Source of the DNA: Tetracladium setigerum
Lineage: Eukaryota > Ascomycota > Leotiomycetes > Helotiales
Reading direction: 5' to 3'
DNA: 64,000 nucleotides
Assembly: GCA_031472005.1 (NCBI GenBank)
Contig: PZJY01000002.1
Location: 806,001-870,000, forward strand
In this document: positions 25,397 to 37,300 of the stretch, piece by piece
Layout of the letters: each line of letters opens with the position of its first letter
Position numbering within the stretch: the stretch's first letter is position 1
Translations under genes and position numbers: made by a program
Notes under the pieces: generated by a model
The model's database searches: none
Told to the model about the DNA's origin: nothing
What the model saw: the letters and a program-made list of their open reading frames with translations, nothing else

Positions 25397-25887
25397 TGTG
25401 AGTTTTAATTATGAAGTGAATCTGAGATTTCTTTGTTTTCTTCAGTCTTTTTATTGATGGCCGCCACTGTGACTGGTTTTCAGACGGTCTTTGGTCTCCG
25501 CCGATACGGGAAGCGAGGGTGTGTTTTTAGTAAATGAAGGAAGGGGTTTCATTAGCAGGGCACGCTCGCTAGACCTAACTCAGGTCCAAGACGCAAGGCA
25601 GCTTCGCAGCCTCGACGATAACTTTCCATCCCGCCAGAATACCATTCCAACGTCCCGACTACGAAAGAATTGGGAACTGGGGCATCATACGCTCACTTCA
25701 GTTTCACATCATTCAGTGAACCCAGTTCTCTCTCTGCCTGCGCGGCGGATTCACCATCTATCTAGGATAAAGCTCGCCCAACACCTGGAGCTCTCCCCGC
25801 CATTGAGCAACATCCAACATCTCCAACAAACAAACTCGCCCACTCCAACCAACCGACGAACAGACGGACCGCAGAATTACATTCAAC
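25397..25887. promoter_or_regulatory. Divergent promoter of PRO2 and CSN3
   Basis: The stretch lies between two outward-reading start codons. It is mixed in composition, with a C/A-rich leader before the CSN3 start. No specific site was recognised. Confidence 0.45.
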
Positions 25888-27464
25888 ATGGACGAGCTAC
25901 TCCCAAAGTTCCTTTCCTTTCCTCCACACCCTCCGCCACCAGCACCGTTGTCAGACCAGATTTACGATGAGGGCATAAAAGCTCAGATCGCCTATATGAA
26001 GGCTGTCTCTGACAGTAAGCTTCTACTACAGACATCTGGGGTGAAAACACGTTAGATGTCAGTAACACCATTCAGATTCTTGAGAATATTCTAATAAGGA
26101 AATAGGTGATCAACCCTTCTCTCAACACGGTCCCATATGTATTCATCCTGCTCGCAAATATGAAGGCAGCATCGAAGAACCTTAAGGGCGTGAAGGTCGA
26201 ATCTGTCTGGGATAAGTGTGCTCTGTTCTTGAGTTCGTTTGATCCAAGGCAGATGAGGTATCTAGGTGCGGAACTGGCTGCAATCGTTGATTCGGTGGCT
26301 TTCTACGCTCGTCGAGCGCAGCAGGTTGGTTTGCACTCTAGCAACTGTAGAATTAGCTAACTTTGCCAGCCCCATGTTGCAATTCCTCCGATCAGAGATG
26401 CCATTCTCAAACTTCAGCCAGCCGGGAACGTACTTACTTCATACCACCTCCTGGTAGCCCATCTTACCCTCGAATCAAGAGCGTATGTGCTCGCGCCACC
26501 TGTCTTGGACAACTTCATCCTCTACTTCCCTGGTACAACCAATCAACCGAAGCCAAAATATCTCTGTGATATGAGCTTGGAACCCGCTTCCTACATCACT
26601 CCTGCTACACATCTTACTAGCAAGCTCAAGACATCTGAAGTTCTGGAGTATTTTATGCATAGCGCGCAGGTTTATATTGGTATGCAAGAATGGGACAAGG
26701 CTCGGGAATGCTTGGAGAGTGCCATAACCTACCCCCTACGAGGCGATGCGCAAGTCAGCAGAATCATGGTGGAGGCATATAAGAGATGGGTTTTGGTCGG
26801 TGTTCTGTTGGAAGGTAGATCGCTTCCTCTGCCGAAGTGGACCAACGGTATCGCAGCAAAGCAATACCACGTTCTCGCTAAAGCATATGAAGTTGTCGCA
26901 AACCTCTTCGAAACCTCGACCGCCTCTCGACTCAAGGCGGAAGTCGATGCTGGTAGGAATATTTGGGTGCCTGACGCCAACCTGGGCCTGATGCGTGCCG
27001 TTCTCGCAGCATATCAAAAGTTCCAAATCAAGAACCTTGGAAAGATCTACACCAAAATATCTATCCCAGAAATTCACAGTCAGACCCAGAGTGCCGAGAC
27101 GGGCTCCAAACTTCCAAACGCTCAGGCAGTCGATGTTTTGGTCAGGACAATGATCGGATCCGACCAACTGCGTGCAACTCTGAGTAATGCTACACCACCC
27201 ATCCTCACATTTGCATCAACTGGACCGGTTCTTTCGGAAGGAGAGATGAAGAAGGAACTTGCTGCTGCAACTCAACGAATCTTAGCATTGAATAGCGAGA
27301 TCAAGAAGACTGATCGTGTGCTGACCCACGACAAGGATTACATCAAGCACTATCAGAGGCAACTCAAGGATAAAAGTAATGCCGACAAGGGTGCTGTGTC
27401 GTCGGATCTTGTTATGGATTTCAAGGATGACGATGAAGAAGATTTGATGGCTGCAGGCTGGTGA
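25888..27464 (+). CDS. CSN3: COP9 signalosome subunit 3 (PCI-domain protein)
   Basis: This is a probable subunit of the COP9 signalosome, which removes Nedd8 from cullins. Exons are 25888-26057, 26106-26324 and 26370-27464. The N-terminal half is helical repeat-like (TSYHLLVAHLTLESRAYVLA, then TSEVLEYFMHSAQVYIGMQE), with the tetratricopeptide-like stretch WDKARECLESAITYPL. A PCI/winged-helix region follows (ARTW-type helices, then KFQIKNLGKIYTKISIPEI). The end is an acidic DFKDDDEEDLMAAGW. The first exon has one base missing in the A run 26044-26047. Adding one A gives the continuous reading GVKNTLDVINPSLNTVPYVF and 494 residues. The second intron (45 nt) is typical; the first uses a GTCAGT donor. 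The PCI family is secure, but subunit 3 rather than another PCI protein rests on overall resemblance. Confidence 0.75.
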
Positions 27465-28137
27465 TCTCTATCCCTCGCGGTTCATGCATGGCGTAAGGGA
27501 CGGGAAAGAAAGCAAGAAACGATGCAAATGACAGTCAACATGTGGAGGTGATGGGTGACTAGAACTTGAGCTGTTTGGGGTGGTATATGTCTGCACTTGG
27601 CGCGGTAACCATCAAAGTGCTTGGGGAGATTGCGCACTGCATGTGGGTAGACAAGTTGCATTTTCTAGCCCGGCGTTCATGAAGTAACGATTTCATGATA
27701 GAGCGATGATGAGTCTTTTTTCAAAAATAAAAAATCCGAAAAACTCCTTTGAAAAATTCCAATCCCCTAATTGTGACAAGTGTTGTTTGTGGAAAGTCTC
27801 ATTTACCTACCTTCAACGTTCTCCTCCTGCCATACAGTATCTTCGCTCTCAGACTCTTAATAATTATATAGAAACCACGAGGCTCCCTACTAGCACTTCG
27901 TGCATTCACTCTATTGACTTCCCAAATAGTAACTCTTGTATGTCTATCTATATTTCACATAATGTCGCTAGCAAAAGACACAGAGAGACTCAAATGGCTA
28001 GTAATACACCCATATATTAAGGCATCTATCTCATCAACCGATATTTACTCCCACAATTTCCCCCCTCTCTATGTGATACAAAATGGTGGATGGTGATTTA
28101 CAAACAAGTACAATACAGTATAGGTTACATTTTACAA
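27465..28137. other. Convergent 3' flanks, no gene seen
   Basis: The stretch lies between the CSN3 and MRM1 stop codons. It is AT-rich in its second half, and its short frames show no domain. Confidence 0.5.
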
Positions 28138-30221
28138 TCAAAACAGCTCATTCTCCCCCAATTTTTTCGGAGCTGGAACCACTTCAGGTGATGCCCCATC
28201 TTGGGCATCGAGATTTTCTTCTTCCTCAGAGCCTTCAATCTCGCTGGTTTCCACGGTCTCCTTACGCACAATCTTCCCTTTCTTGCGAATGAAAGCATTG
28301 ACAAGTAATCCAGTCGCTACACTGACATTCAAACTATCCACATTGAAGCTCTGTCCCGACCCGCGAATGAACAAGTCCGAATCGGCTTTACTTCTCAAAT
28401 TCCACCTCAAACCCTCGCCCTCACTGCCAATCATGAGGATGCAAGGATCATCCGCCAGAGGATCATCTAAGCGATCTGTTGATACCGCGGCGGGCATGTG
28501 AGGATCTCTTTTCTTGGCTGGCGCGACAGCGGCGTAGACTTTCCAGCCGGCGGCTTTGGAATCGACGATGAATCCTGCGGGTTTGTTGACGGAGAAGATA
28601 GTGACGTTCTCGGAGGCGCCTGCAGAGGCTTTGAGGACGACAGGTGTGAATGGTGCACTGTTGCGTGTTGAGATACCTACCGCGCTTACGCCTAGGAACG
28701 CAGCGGTTCTGATGATACCACCGAGGTTTCCTGGGTCGGTGATACTGTCGAGATAGAGAACGAGAGGGTGACGTTCGGATTTGCTGTGTGGTTTTCGGAT
28801 AAAGGTTGATGTGCCGTTGATGGCTGCGTCTTCGCGGGATTGGTGATCGAGCACGACTTGATAGCCATCAATGCCATCTTTTGTAAGTATTTCGCCAAGA
28901 CTGAGGATGGGGAGTCGGGGGAGAGGCGAGGCTTCGAGGATGTATCCGTTGTGTGGTCTTCCACCGCTCATCTTGTCCATGAGACGGATCCAGTCGCCTG
29001 CGACTCGGAGGACTTCGACGCCACCTTCTTTGGCGAGTTTGGCCATTGCGCGGTCCTGGACGGGATCTTCGCGGTTCTCGCCGCTGTAGATGTAGAGTTT
29101 GTAGAGTTTTCGGCGGGGGATGCGGCGAGAGGAGAGGGCGGCTTCAACAACGGAGCTACCGTATAGAAATTCTGAGGCTGGTGTGGTATATGGAATGGAA
29201 AGTGGAATGTTTCTGTCGAGATATGGTGATACGGGTCCATTGGATCCTATTGATGTGTCGTTTGACTTGTAATTGCCCTGGTTAATATCCCGTGGCAGTC
29301 TGGACTCTCCGGACCTGAACGATGGCCTGTTTTCTCTATCACCAGAAGCGTGTGGGTTGAAGTGGTTGGTTCTACGAATCAAGTTGGGTGAAGAATCTCC
29401 ATGACCAGAGTCATTCTCTGGGGTGACTTGTGGCCTATTTGATTCTGACCGTTCGCTCGCATAGCGTCCATCCTCTCTTTTGGGTTCAAACTGTTTCGTC
29501 CTGCGATTGTAGAATACGTCTGGCGGCTTTGAATCAAATGAATCTCTCAAAGGTTCTGAAGCAATGGACTCTCTTCCATGGTCAGAGTTCATCTCGCCAA
29601 ACGGCCTCCTGGAAAGTGCCGAAGTTTGGTTTCCTCTACCACCATCTTTGAAGAAAGGGTGTTCCCGAGATATGCGTGGGCCATCAGATCCTTCTGACTT
29701 TGCTGATCTTGAGTTTCCATCTTGATCTCCCATATCCCCTAGTCGCGAACCTCCTTCTTCATATCTGGCGTTATTCGATCGACTGGGAAACCTCCTCCCT
29801 GACGACTTGTCTCCCCGCCTCGCTGGTAAATTATCGAAACTGGATCTATTCAGGAATGGATGCGTATCCCTTTCAGATTTGATATCCTTTTTCCCTTTAC
29901 GAATCCTTGCTCCTGCGATCGCCCTGCCCCCTTGATGCCCTCTTTTGTCTCGTGAGCTCTTCTACCCTTCTCTCTCCTCTGCTCGGCCGATTCCTGTTTC
30001 AATCTAGGCGTGTATGGATCAAGACCTTTCCTTTCCATGTATTTTGGGCGCGCATCGTTCTCAGATGGCCTTGTCTTCCCTCTTAGCGCAATGCCATTTG
30101 ACTTTCGGATGCCTCTCGCGATGGCAGTGTCAACAGAGGCTGCTCGTCCAACGTGGTATAATCGGGTGGCGTAGTTTGCTTTTGTGATTTGCAATCCCCT
30201 GAGTAGAGCAAGAGCGGGCAT
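28138..30221 (-). CDS. MRM1: Mitochondrial 2'-O-ribose rRNA methyltransferase, MRM1-like (SpoU/TrmH family)
   Basis: This enzyme is expected to methylate a ribose in the large mitochondrial rRNA with S-adenosylmethionine. The gene appears to be a single exon. The N-terminus (MPALALLRGLQITKANYATR) is Arg/Leu-rich, as in mitochondrial leaders. About 250 residues of charged, Ser/Arg/Asn-rich sequence follow, with recurring HPF[FL] (THPFLN, EHPFFK). Next come the substrate-binding domain (EFLYGSSVVEAAL, GYILEASPLP) and the knotted SpoU domain, with motif 1 DPGNLGGIIRTAAFLG, motif 2 LMIGSEGEGL and motif 3 DSLNVSVATGLLV. The C-tail is acidic. One base is missing in the ccc run 29868-29870 (+), and one added base gives 694 residues. 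The start is the first ATG of the frame. The large disordered region makes it longer than yeast Mrm1. Confidence 0.88.
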
Positions 30222-31366
30222 TTCAATTTCGGATTGGTGATGATATGGCCCTGTGATTATAATTTGTACTTCAGTAAAGCAGCATCTCCTGAAGCAAATC
30301 CTCCAAATATTTTGCGAGCCTTTACAAAAAGTTGACAAGGGTGCAGCGGGAGCGGCCGCTTTGGGACTTTTTGGATCTTCATTCCAAATTCACAACTTGG
30401 AATGAGAACTTCATTCAACTAAACCCGAATGTCTGGGGACCATATCTTCAATTAGCACTACAGTCTTTGTAGAATAGTAATGAAAAAGACAAATAGTAGT
30501 TGAAGTAAAGAACAACAAGAAATGACTTTGAATGCCAATTAACAAGTTGTGTCTTTTAAGGACTTCAGTAATCAGAGAACTTAATTGTTCCCGTCTGTCA
30601 AATTAGGGAAAAGTCTGTCGCAATTAATGGAATATGAGTGTTATAGCAATCTACTTAGTATTTCCAAGTATCTCAATGTATGAGAATTCTAGTTCTTTTC
30701 GTTACCTTCAGAGAAAAGCCAATGCAACATTCTCTGGGGACTAGACTACTCTGTGAAAGAGAATGCCAAGCCAAGATGACTTTCGGAGGCGCCGGTGAAA
30801 CCAATGATCCGGATAAGTGGACTCTTGATGATTGCGCACCGTGATAGCGCGTTGAATCCCTTCACGTCCCCGACAACCCAAGCACAGATGGCGCAGAGCA
30901 ACAATTGTTGACTTAAACTATACACATCGCATCTATATTGGTAAAATACCAGGTAAGTGTCTCATATCTATCAGTATCTGGAGCTTATAGTAGGCTAATT
31001 GTGTATGTCTAATCTAGCTAATTATTCAATTTATTTGTCGCGCGCTCATAGATCGAACTGACTTCAACTCTGCAAGACCCCTCTGCACTCGACACTCGCT
31101 GGCTGTACGAGTTTTTAAGCTTTTTGGATACAAATACACACACACAAGTAGTACTGCTATTCTGGTTGAGCCAGCAGTGAGGTACGTCGTCAAGCTAGGC
31201 TCAGGCTTTCTGGTCGAGAGGGTGTTTTTTGGGAGAATTCATCGTTTTGATCAATCAGCCTTGGAGAGTATAAGGTTATAAGGAAGTGAGTGCGATATGG
31301 ATATGACGGCATACAGTTCCTCTGCTAAGGCCGGTATAAACAGAGGCTCGGAGCAATATTGCCACA
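30222..31366. promoter_or_regulatory. Divergent region of MRM1 and the chromodomain remodeler
   Basis: These 1.1 kb lie between outward-reading genes. The stretch is AT-rich near 30480-30720. Upstream of the remodeler start there is a GGTATAAACAG element at 31331-31341, a TATA-like site 30 nt before the ATG. I recognised nothing else. Confidence 0.45.
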
Positions 31367-34300
31367 ATGTCCTCAAATGCCACAATCTCAGATTCGGAGG
31401 GCGAAGGCTCTCAAGGAGAACCAATAAAGACCCCAGAAGGAACTCCTTCTGCAGATGAGCCCACGGAACCGCGCTCCGTACTCTCTATACGCCATCGAGA
31501 TGTGTCACAAAGGCGTTCGGAACGTGCGACAGAAGGTGACTCGGCAGACGACTCGATTGCTGTGATGGTGTCTGGGCCACAGCGTCCATGGGAATACCAG
31601 CCGTATGATGGGGAAAAGACCGTGGATTCTATTAAGGGTGTTACCAAAGGACCTGACGGATCCACGATGTACAAAATCGAATTCGAGAGTGGGAAGAAGG
31701 ATAAAGTGAGTAATTTTGTTTTCCTTGGCTGCTTCATTTGGTTTGCATTGGTTTATCGCTTTTACGTATGCACCCACCACATCACTCTCTGGATATATGG
31801 ACGAATTTTGCTGTTAGTCACAATCAACCTTCGCGCAATTGTTTGGGCCTCAAATTTCTCCACAAGCGGCAAGGGAATATTGAGTAGTCAAAGTATTGAA
31901 CTATCAACCTAGAAGCTAGTGCTGTCTGGACATGTTCCAGCCAATTATCTGGCTTGCTATGGAAGCCTTTTCCATCTTCTTGGCAACTAGTCTAGCTGGA
32001 TAATGCGGGAGACTTACTGTCCATAAAGTAATGCGTTCAGGATGCTCTGTACGCCATCTTTCCATACACGAGAGCACCTAGATTTTCTCAAATTATATGT
32101 GAGTCGTCAAGCGGCTAAGGGTCATTTTCATGGCAGCAAAGTTGTTGGGCTCCTTAAAATCGGGTATCTGACTATTTCTGTTCTTGCTGCGGGACATTTG
32201 GTTTGGTCAATGTTTTGTGCATTGCTTGCTGTTGAATGACGAGAGCATATTCCGCCAAAGCTCTATCAAATTCGCTTCACCTAATGCCAAGATCTGGACG
32301 CCCAAATTGCTGCAGAAACCTTTGTAGCTTTATTAAAGACTACATTCCTTGGTCTTTTGAATGACAATTCTCAAGGATGGTTGTATACCTCAACAATACC
32401 CTGTTCATTTTAGAAGCACATGTACAGATATAGTGTATCTCTACTATGTATGTATTGTGGTCTAGGAAGATATTCTCGAGGTGTTATTCTCAAGCTACCT
32501 AGAGATTCACGACAGCAGCTCAATCTGAAAATTTTATAGTTCTTCAGATGAGTTGTGCCAGCAGTAAACTATCTATATACTTGCTGTAGTATAGAGCTTC
32601 TCGACGGAGTTGCTTCAAGCAAGTTTGGCTAGCAAAATTTGATTTATACTCTTGGCAATTATGGGGTTAGCATGCCTTGAGTCTTTCATCTCCATGTATT
32701 GCTTTTATAGTTGCTTTTTAGTCTGAGGTATCCGATCCTGGTTACCAATGACCAATTTTGTCAAGAGCCAAGATTACCTAAGCCTCGCTGTGTATAGGGG
32801 ATTTACGTTGTTCCGCTCGTCCAATCAGAGCATCACGGAAGAACTTCTGTCGACCTGGTTAGGACTTCCAAAGTGGATAAGCTAGCCGCACTAGCGCTAG
32901 CCTTTAGCTTCCACAAGCAAGTATCTGTTGTCACCTTCGTTGGTCATCCTCAACATCGCGCTGTGAACATTAACAACCATATCTCGCGACGATCTTTGTT
33001 CCTCTGTTGGAGCACCCATCTCAACCGCGCAAAGCATCCAACTGCTTTCTGCGAAGGGACACAAATCAAGTGGTACGTCGTCACTATTCCGCGACATCAA
33101 CGCGTTTAGTTGGGCGATCTTTCATTGCCTTCATCAATACGTCGCCTCAATTGCATATGTTCCCCTTCCTCAGTACAATATAATTCCGCACTCCTATTTT
33201 CCCTTCTTCCGATATCTTGCAAGCATCATACACTTCCTGGCTACGCGTTCGGAGCTTTCTTTTCCACGCCCTTTCTAACAGTGCCACCCAGGTATCACTC
33301 GAGCAACTTTTACGACTCAAAAACGGGCAGGCTTCTCTTGACACCTACAACGACCCGTTGTCCACAAACTCAAACGAGGACACGATGGTGTCCCGATCAA
33401 AGCGCGTTCGTAACCAAGTTGCAGCTGCAGGCTTTGTTGATTCCGCAACTGCAAATTTGGGATCTGATGACTCGGCATCCGAGAAAGTCAACACCAAAAA
33501 ACGCCGAACTAGCGAAGATAGCTCTCCAACACTGACAACGCGCACAAGAACTAGGAGCAGTGCAGCTTCAAAACCTGCACCGAATGATGAAGAGCCAATG
33601 AATCTAGACTCGGATGATAATGCTGTGCCTGTAGTTAGGCGATCACAACGTGAGACTGCTGTTTCTGAACGCGCCACACGATCTTCAACCAAGACTTCTA
33701 AGCTCGTCGATGAAGATGACGATCAAAATCAATCGACATCATCACCTGGCAGTGATGGCGAGATTGTCTACGTTAAACAATCACAGAAGACCCAACGCAC
33801 TCAGCGCTCAGTCAAACCAACTACAAAATCCCAGAGCAAGAAAGGCCAACCCGGTCCGTCTCTCGAATCTGATGAAGATGAGCCAAAAGAGCCCACTCGC
33901 CGTTCTGGGCGAGATCGAAGAAATGTCAAAAACATGCAGGAAGGAGAGGTCTCTGACGAGGTATATGCTGATTCGGATTCTGACGAGGATGTCAAGGTCG
34001 CTGCAAAAGTTCTCAATGTCAAGGAGATCTTCCAAGCACTGCCCAAGAAGACTGCCTTTGCGACATTACACAGCAACGTCTGTGACGTTTGTCAGGGTTC
34101 TGGAACAGCGTCTAACAAGGGCAAGAGCGAATTGGTATATTGCCAAGGCTGCAACACATCAATCCACCGAATCTGTCTCGGCAATCGAACCTCTCGGGAA
34201 CATGTCGTTACCAAAGTGGGCGATGAAAACTTTGTTATGCAATGCCGAAGATGTGTTGGTGTCGCTACCAAGAAGGATCCCAACGCGCCGCGACTATCAA

Positions 34301-37300
34301 TTTGTCAAAAATGTGATAAGCCGGGTCTTTCGTGTTCGCCTTTCTCCAAGAGACTCACCCCGTCACAAGAGCAGACACTCCGAAATGCAAATAATGGGGT
34401 GGACCCTATCACCAAAGTCCCAGCCGACCTGATCAACAATGCCGCCAACGTATTATTTCGCTGCGTCACATGTCGACGGGCATATCATTTCGAGCATCTC
34501 CCGCCTCTTGACGACGATGACGCTGAGAACTCTTCAGAAAATGTCGATAAGATTCGACTCGCACGTTTTGAGGAGTATCAATCCCTCGAGCAGTGCAAGG
34601 ATTGTTACGAGATAGGAGACAAAAAGATTGACAAATTGATCGCTTGGAGACCGATTGACGGCTGGAAGGCAAAGTCGGGAGAGGATTATGATGAGGACAT
34701 CCACGACTTTCAGGATGTGGGAGAGGATCAGCGAGAATATCTCGTGAAGTTTGCTGAAACATCCTACCTTCGGTGCAAGTGGGTGCCTGGTGCTTGGTTG
34801 TGGGGAGTAACGAAAGTAACCATGCGCAAGGCGTTCTTCAAACACGACAAGAATATGAATCCCACATACACCACTGAAGAAGCCATTGACGAGGAATACC
34901 TGCGCATGGAAATCGTTCATGAGGTCCGTTGGAAGGGATCGTTCAAACCAAAGAATGAAGCTCACGCCAAAGATAACATACATAAAGTCGGTCAAGTACA
35001 TGTCAAATTCTTGGGCTTGCCCTACGACGATATGGTTTGGGAAGAGCCCCCAAACAAGAAGGATGAGGCAGACCGTTATTCAAATTTTGAAGACGCATTC
35101 CACGAGTACTTGCGGGGCATCTTCTTCGCCCACGTTTCTCCGAACGAGATTGATTCCAGACTCGCCAAGTATCGCAGATTGGATTTCGCAAAATACGCAG
35201 AATTGAACGAACAACCCTTTTCTTTGACCGGTGGTGAATTGATGAATTATCAACTTGGCGGTGGCAACTGGATGCTTTACAATTTCCACGCAAAGAAGAA
35301 CGTGATCTTGGCCGACGATATGGGTTTGGGAAAGACGATTCAAGTCATAACGCTCATTACTGCTCTCGTCAAGGAAAACCCAAAATGCTGGCCTTTTCTC
35401 ATCGTCACCCCAAACGCTACATGTCCGAATTGGCGTAGAGAAATCAAGAAATGGGCTCCGGATCTTCGTGTCGTTGCTTACTATGGTGGCAAGTATGGTC
35501 GAGACAAAATCAAAGAGCATGAGTTATATGCAGGTCAAGAAGACGTTCGGGCCAGGGATAAAAAGCTTACCGCCCACGTGGTTATCACTTCGTATGAGGG
35601 TCCAGTCGATTCAGATAGTGCTTCTTTCTTCCGCTCCGTTCCCTGGGTTGGCATGGTAGTTGATGAAGGTCAACGATTGAAGAACAGCGACAACCTCCTA
35701 TACAAAGCACTGACGGCACTCCAAACTCCGTGGCAAGTACTGTTGACCGGTACACCCCTTCAAAATAACAAGGTAAGTTCGGTTAAATCTACACGCTTGT
35801 TTTAGTTTTGTCTTCAGCGGATATAGAATCGCCATGCACTGCAGAGAAGTTCAAAACTACTTCCTACTCTATACACGTCTTATTACCCTAGTCGAGCTCA
35901 TGCTAATTCGTCTTTTTTAGCGAGAGCTTTTTAATCTACTTCATTTTCTGGATCCTACGCAGAATGTTGACGAACTGGATCAAGAATATGCCGTACTCAC
36001 CGCAGAAAATCTCCCCAAGCTCCACCAACTTATTCGACCGTTCTTCCTGAGAAGAACAAAAGCCAAAGTTTTGACTACTCTACCGCCGATATCCCAAGTT
36101 ATTATCCCCATCACCATGAGTTTCGTGCAGAAGAAAGTTTGCCAGACAATCTTGTCAAAGAATCCCGAGCTCATCCAATCGTATGTATATCTTGGTGCTC
36201 TAGTCGTGATTTTCAGCGCCCAAGTAATATAGACATTGTCCATACATTTACATGTGGAAATTGCTCAAGCCTTCCAAGTCACAGAGTAACTAACTTGGGT
36301 TTTGTATAGTGTTTTGGGGCAGTCAAAAAAGAAACTCAGATATGCCGATCGAGGAAATCTCAATAATATCTTGATGCAGCTTCGGAAGACTCTCTCACAT
36401 CCTTTCTTATACAGCAAAGCAATTGAGGAGAAGGTGGACGACGAGAATACAGAGCTCCGCAATCTCATTGACGCCTCTTCAAAATTCCAGCTTCTAGAGC
36501 TCATGCTCCCCAAGCTTCAAAGCGGTGGCCATCGTGTGCTTCTATTCAGCCAGTTTCTAGAGCAACTTCTCCTCCTTGAAGACTTTCTCATTGGTATGGA
36601 GTTTACATACCGTCGCCTTGATGGCAACATGAACGCCCTGCAAAAACAGAAAGTTATCGATGAGTTTAATGCTCCAGATTCTGAAGTATTTGCCATGTTA
36701 CTTTCTACTCGCGCGGGAGGAGTGGGAATAAATCTTGCTACAGCTGACACTGTTATCATCATGGACCCGGATTTCAATCCGCATCAAGATTTGCAAGCCC
36801 TGTCTCGCGCACATCGCATTGGGCAAAAGAAGCCGGTCCTCGTTTTCAACTTGATGACGAAGGACACAGCAGAGGAGAAAATCATTCAGGTTGGCCGCTC
36901 AAAGCTTAGCTTGGTGGATACCATGATCGAAGCTATTCCCGAGGATGATAAGACTCCTGTTGATACAGAGGCAATGCTCAAACACGGTGCAGCAGCAATT
37001 TTCAACGAAGACTACCACAAGAACAATACCATCGTCTACGATGCTGCGACTGTCGACAAGCTCTTGGATCGGTCGGAAATGCAAAACTATGATGCCCAAA
37101 CCCAGTCGGATGCAGACGCTATACACGCCAATGGAGCGAAGATCGCCGGCGATGCAGAAGACGCTGGTGGGAACGAAAAGGCTGCGTCCGCAAACTTTTC
37201 TCATGCCCGAATCTGGTCTAATACAAACGGGATGTCTGAATATGAAGGTGCTGCAGATGCCCCAGCAGCGAAGATTGACATGAACAGTGGTACCTGGATC

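Noticed and set aside
26014..26105. An intron starting at GTAAGC in the CSN3 gene
   Set aside because: Its acceptors give either a 17-nt intron or the wrong frame; a missing A plus an intron at 26058-26105 gives a continuous conserved reading.
31367..31912. A separate small chromodomain gene
   Set aside because: The frame past 31705 reads into intron-like sequence, and the missing half of the fold is found in frame at 33292.
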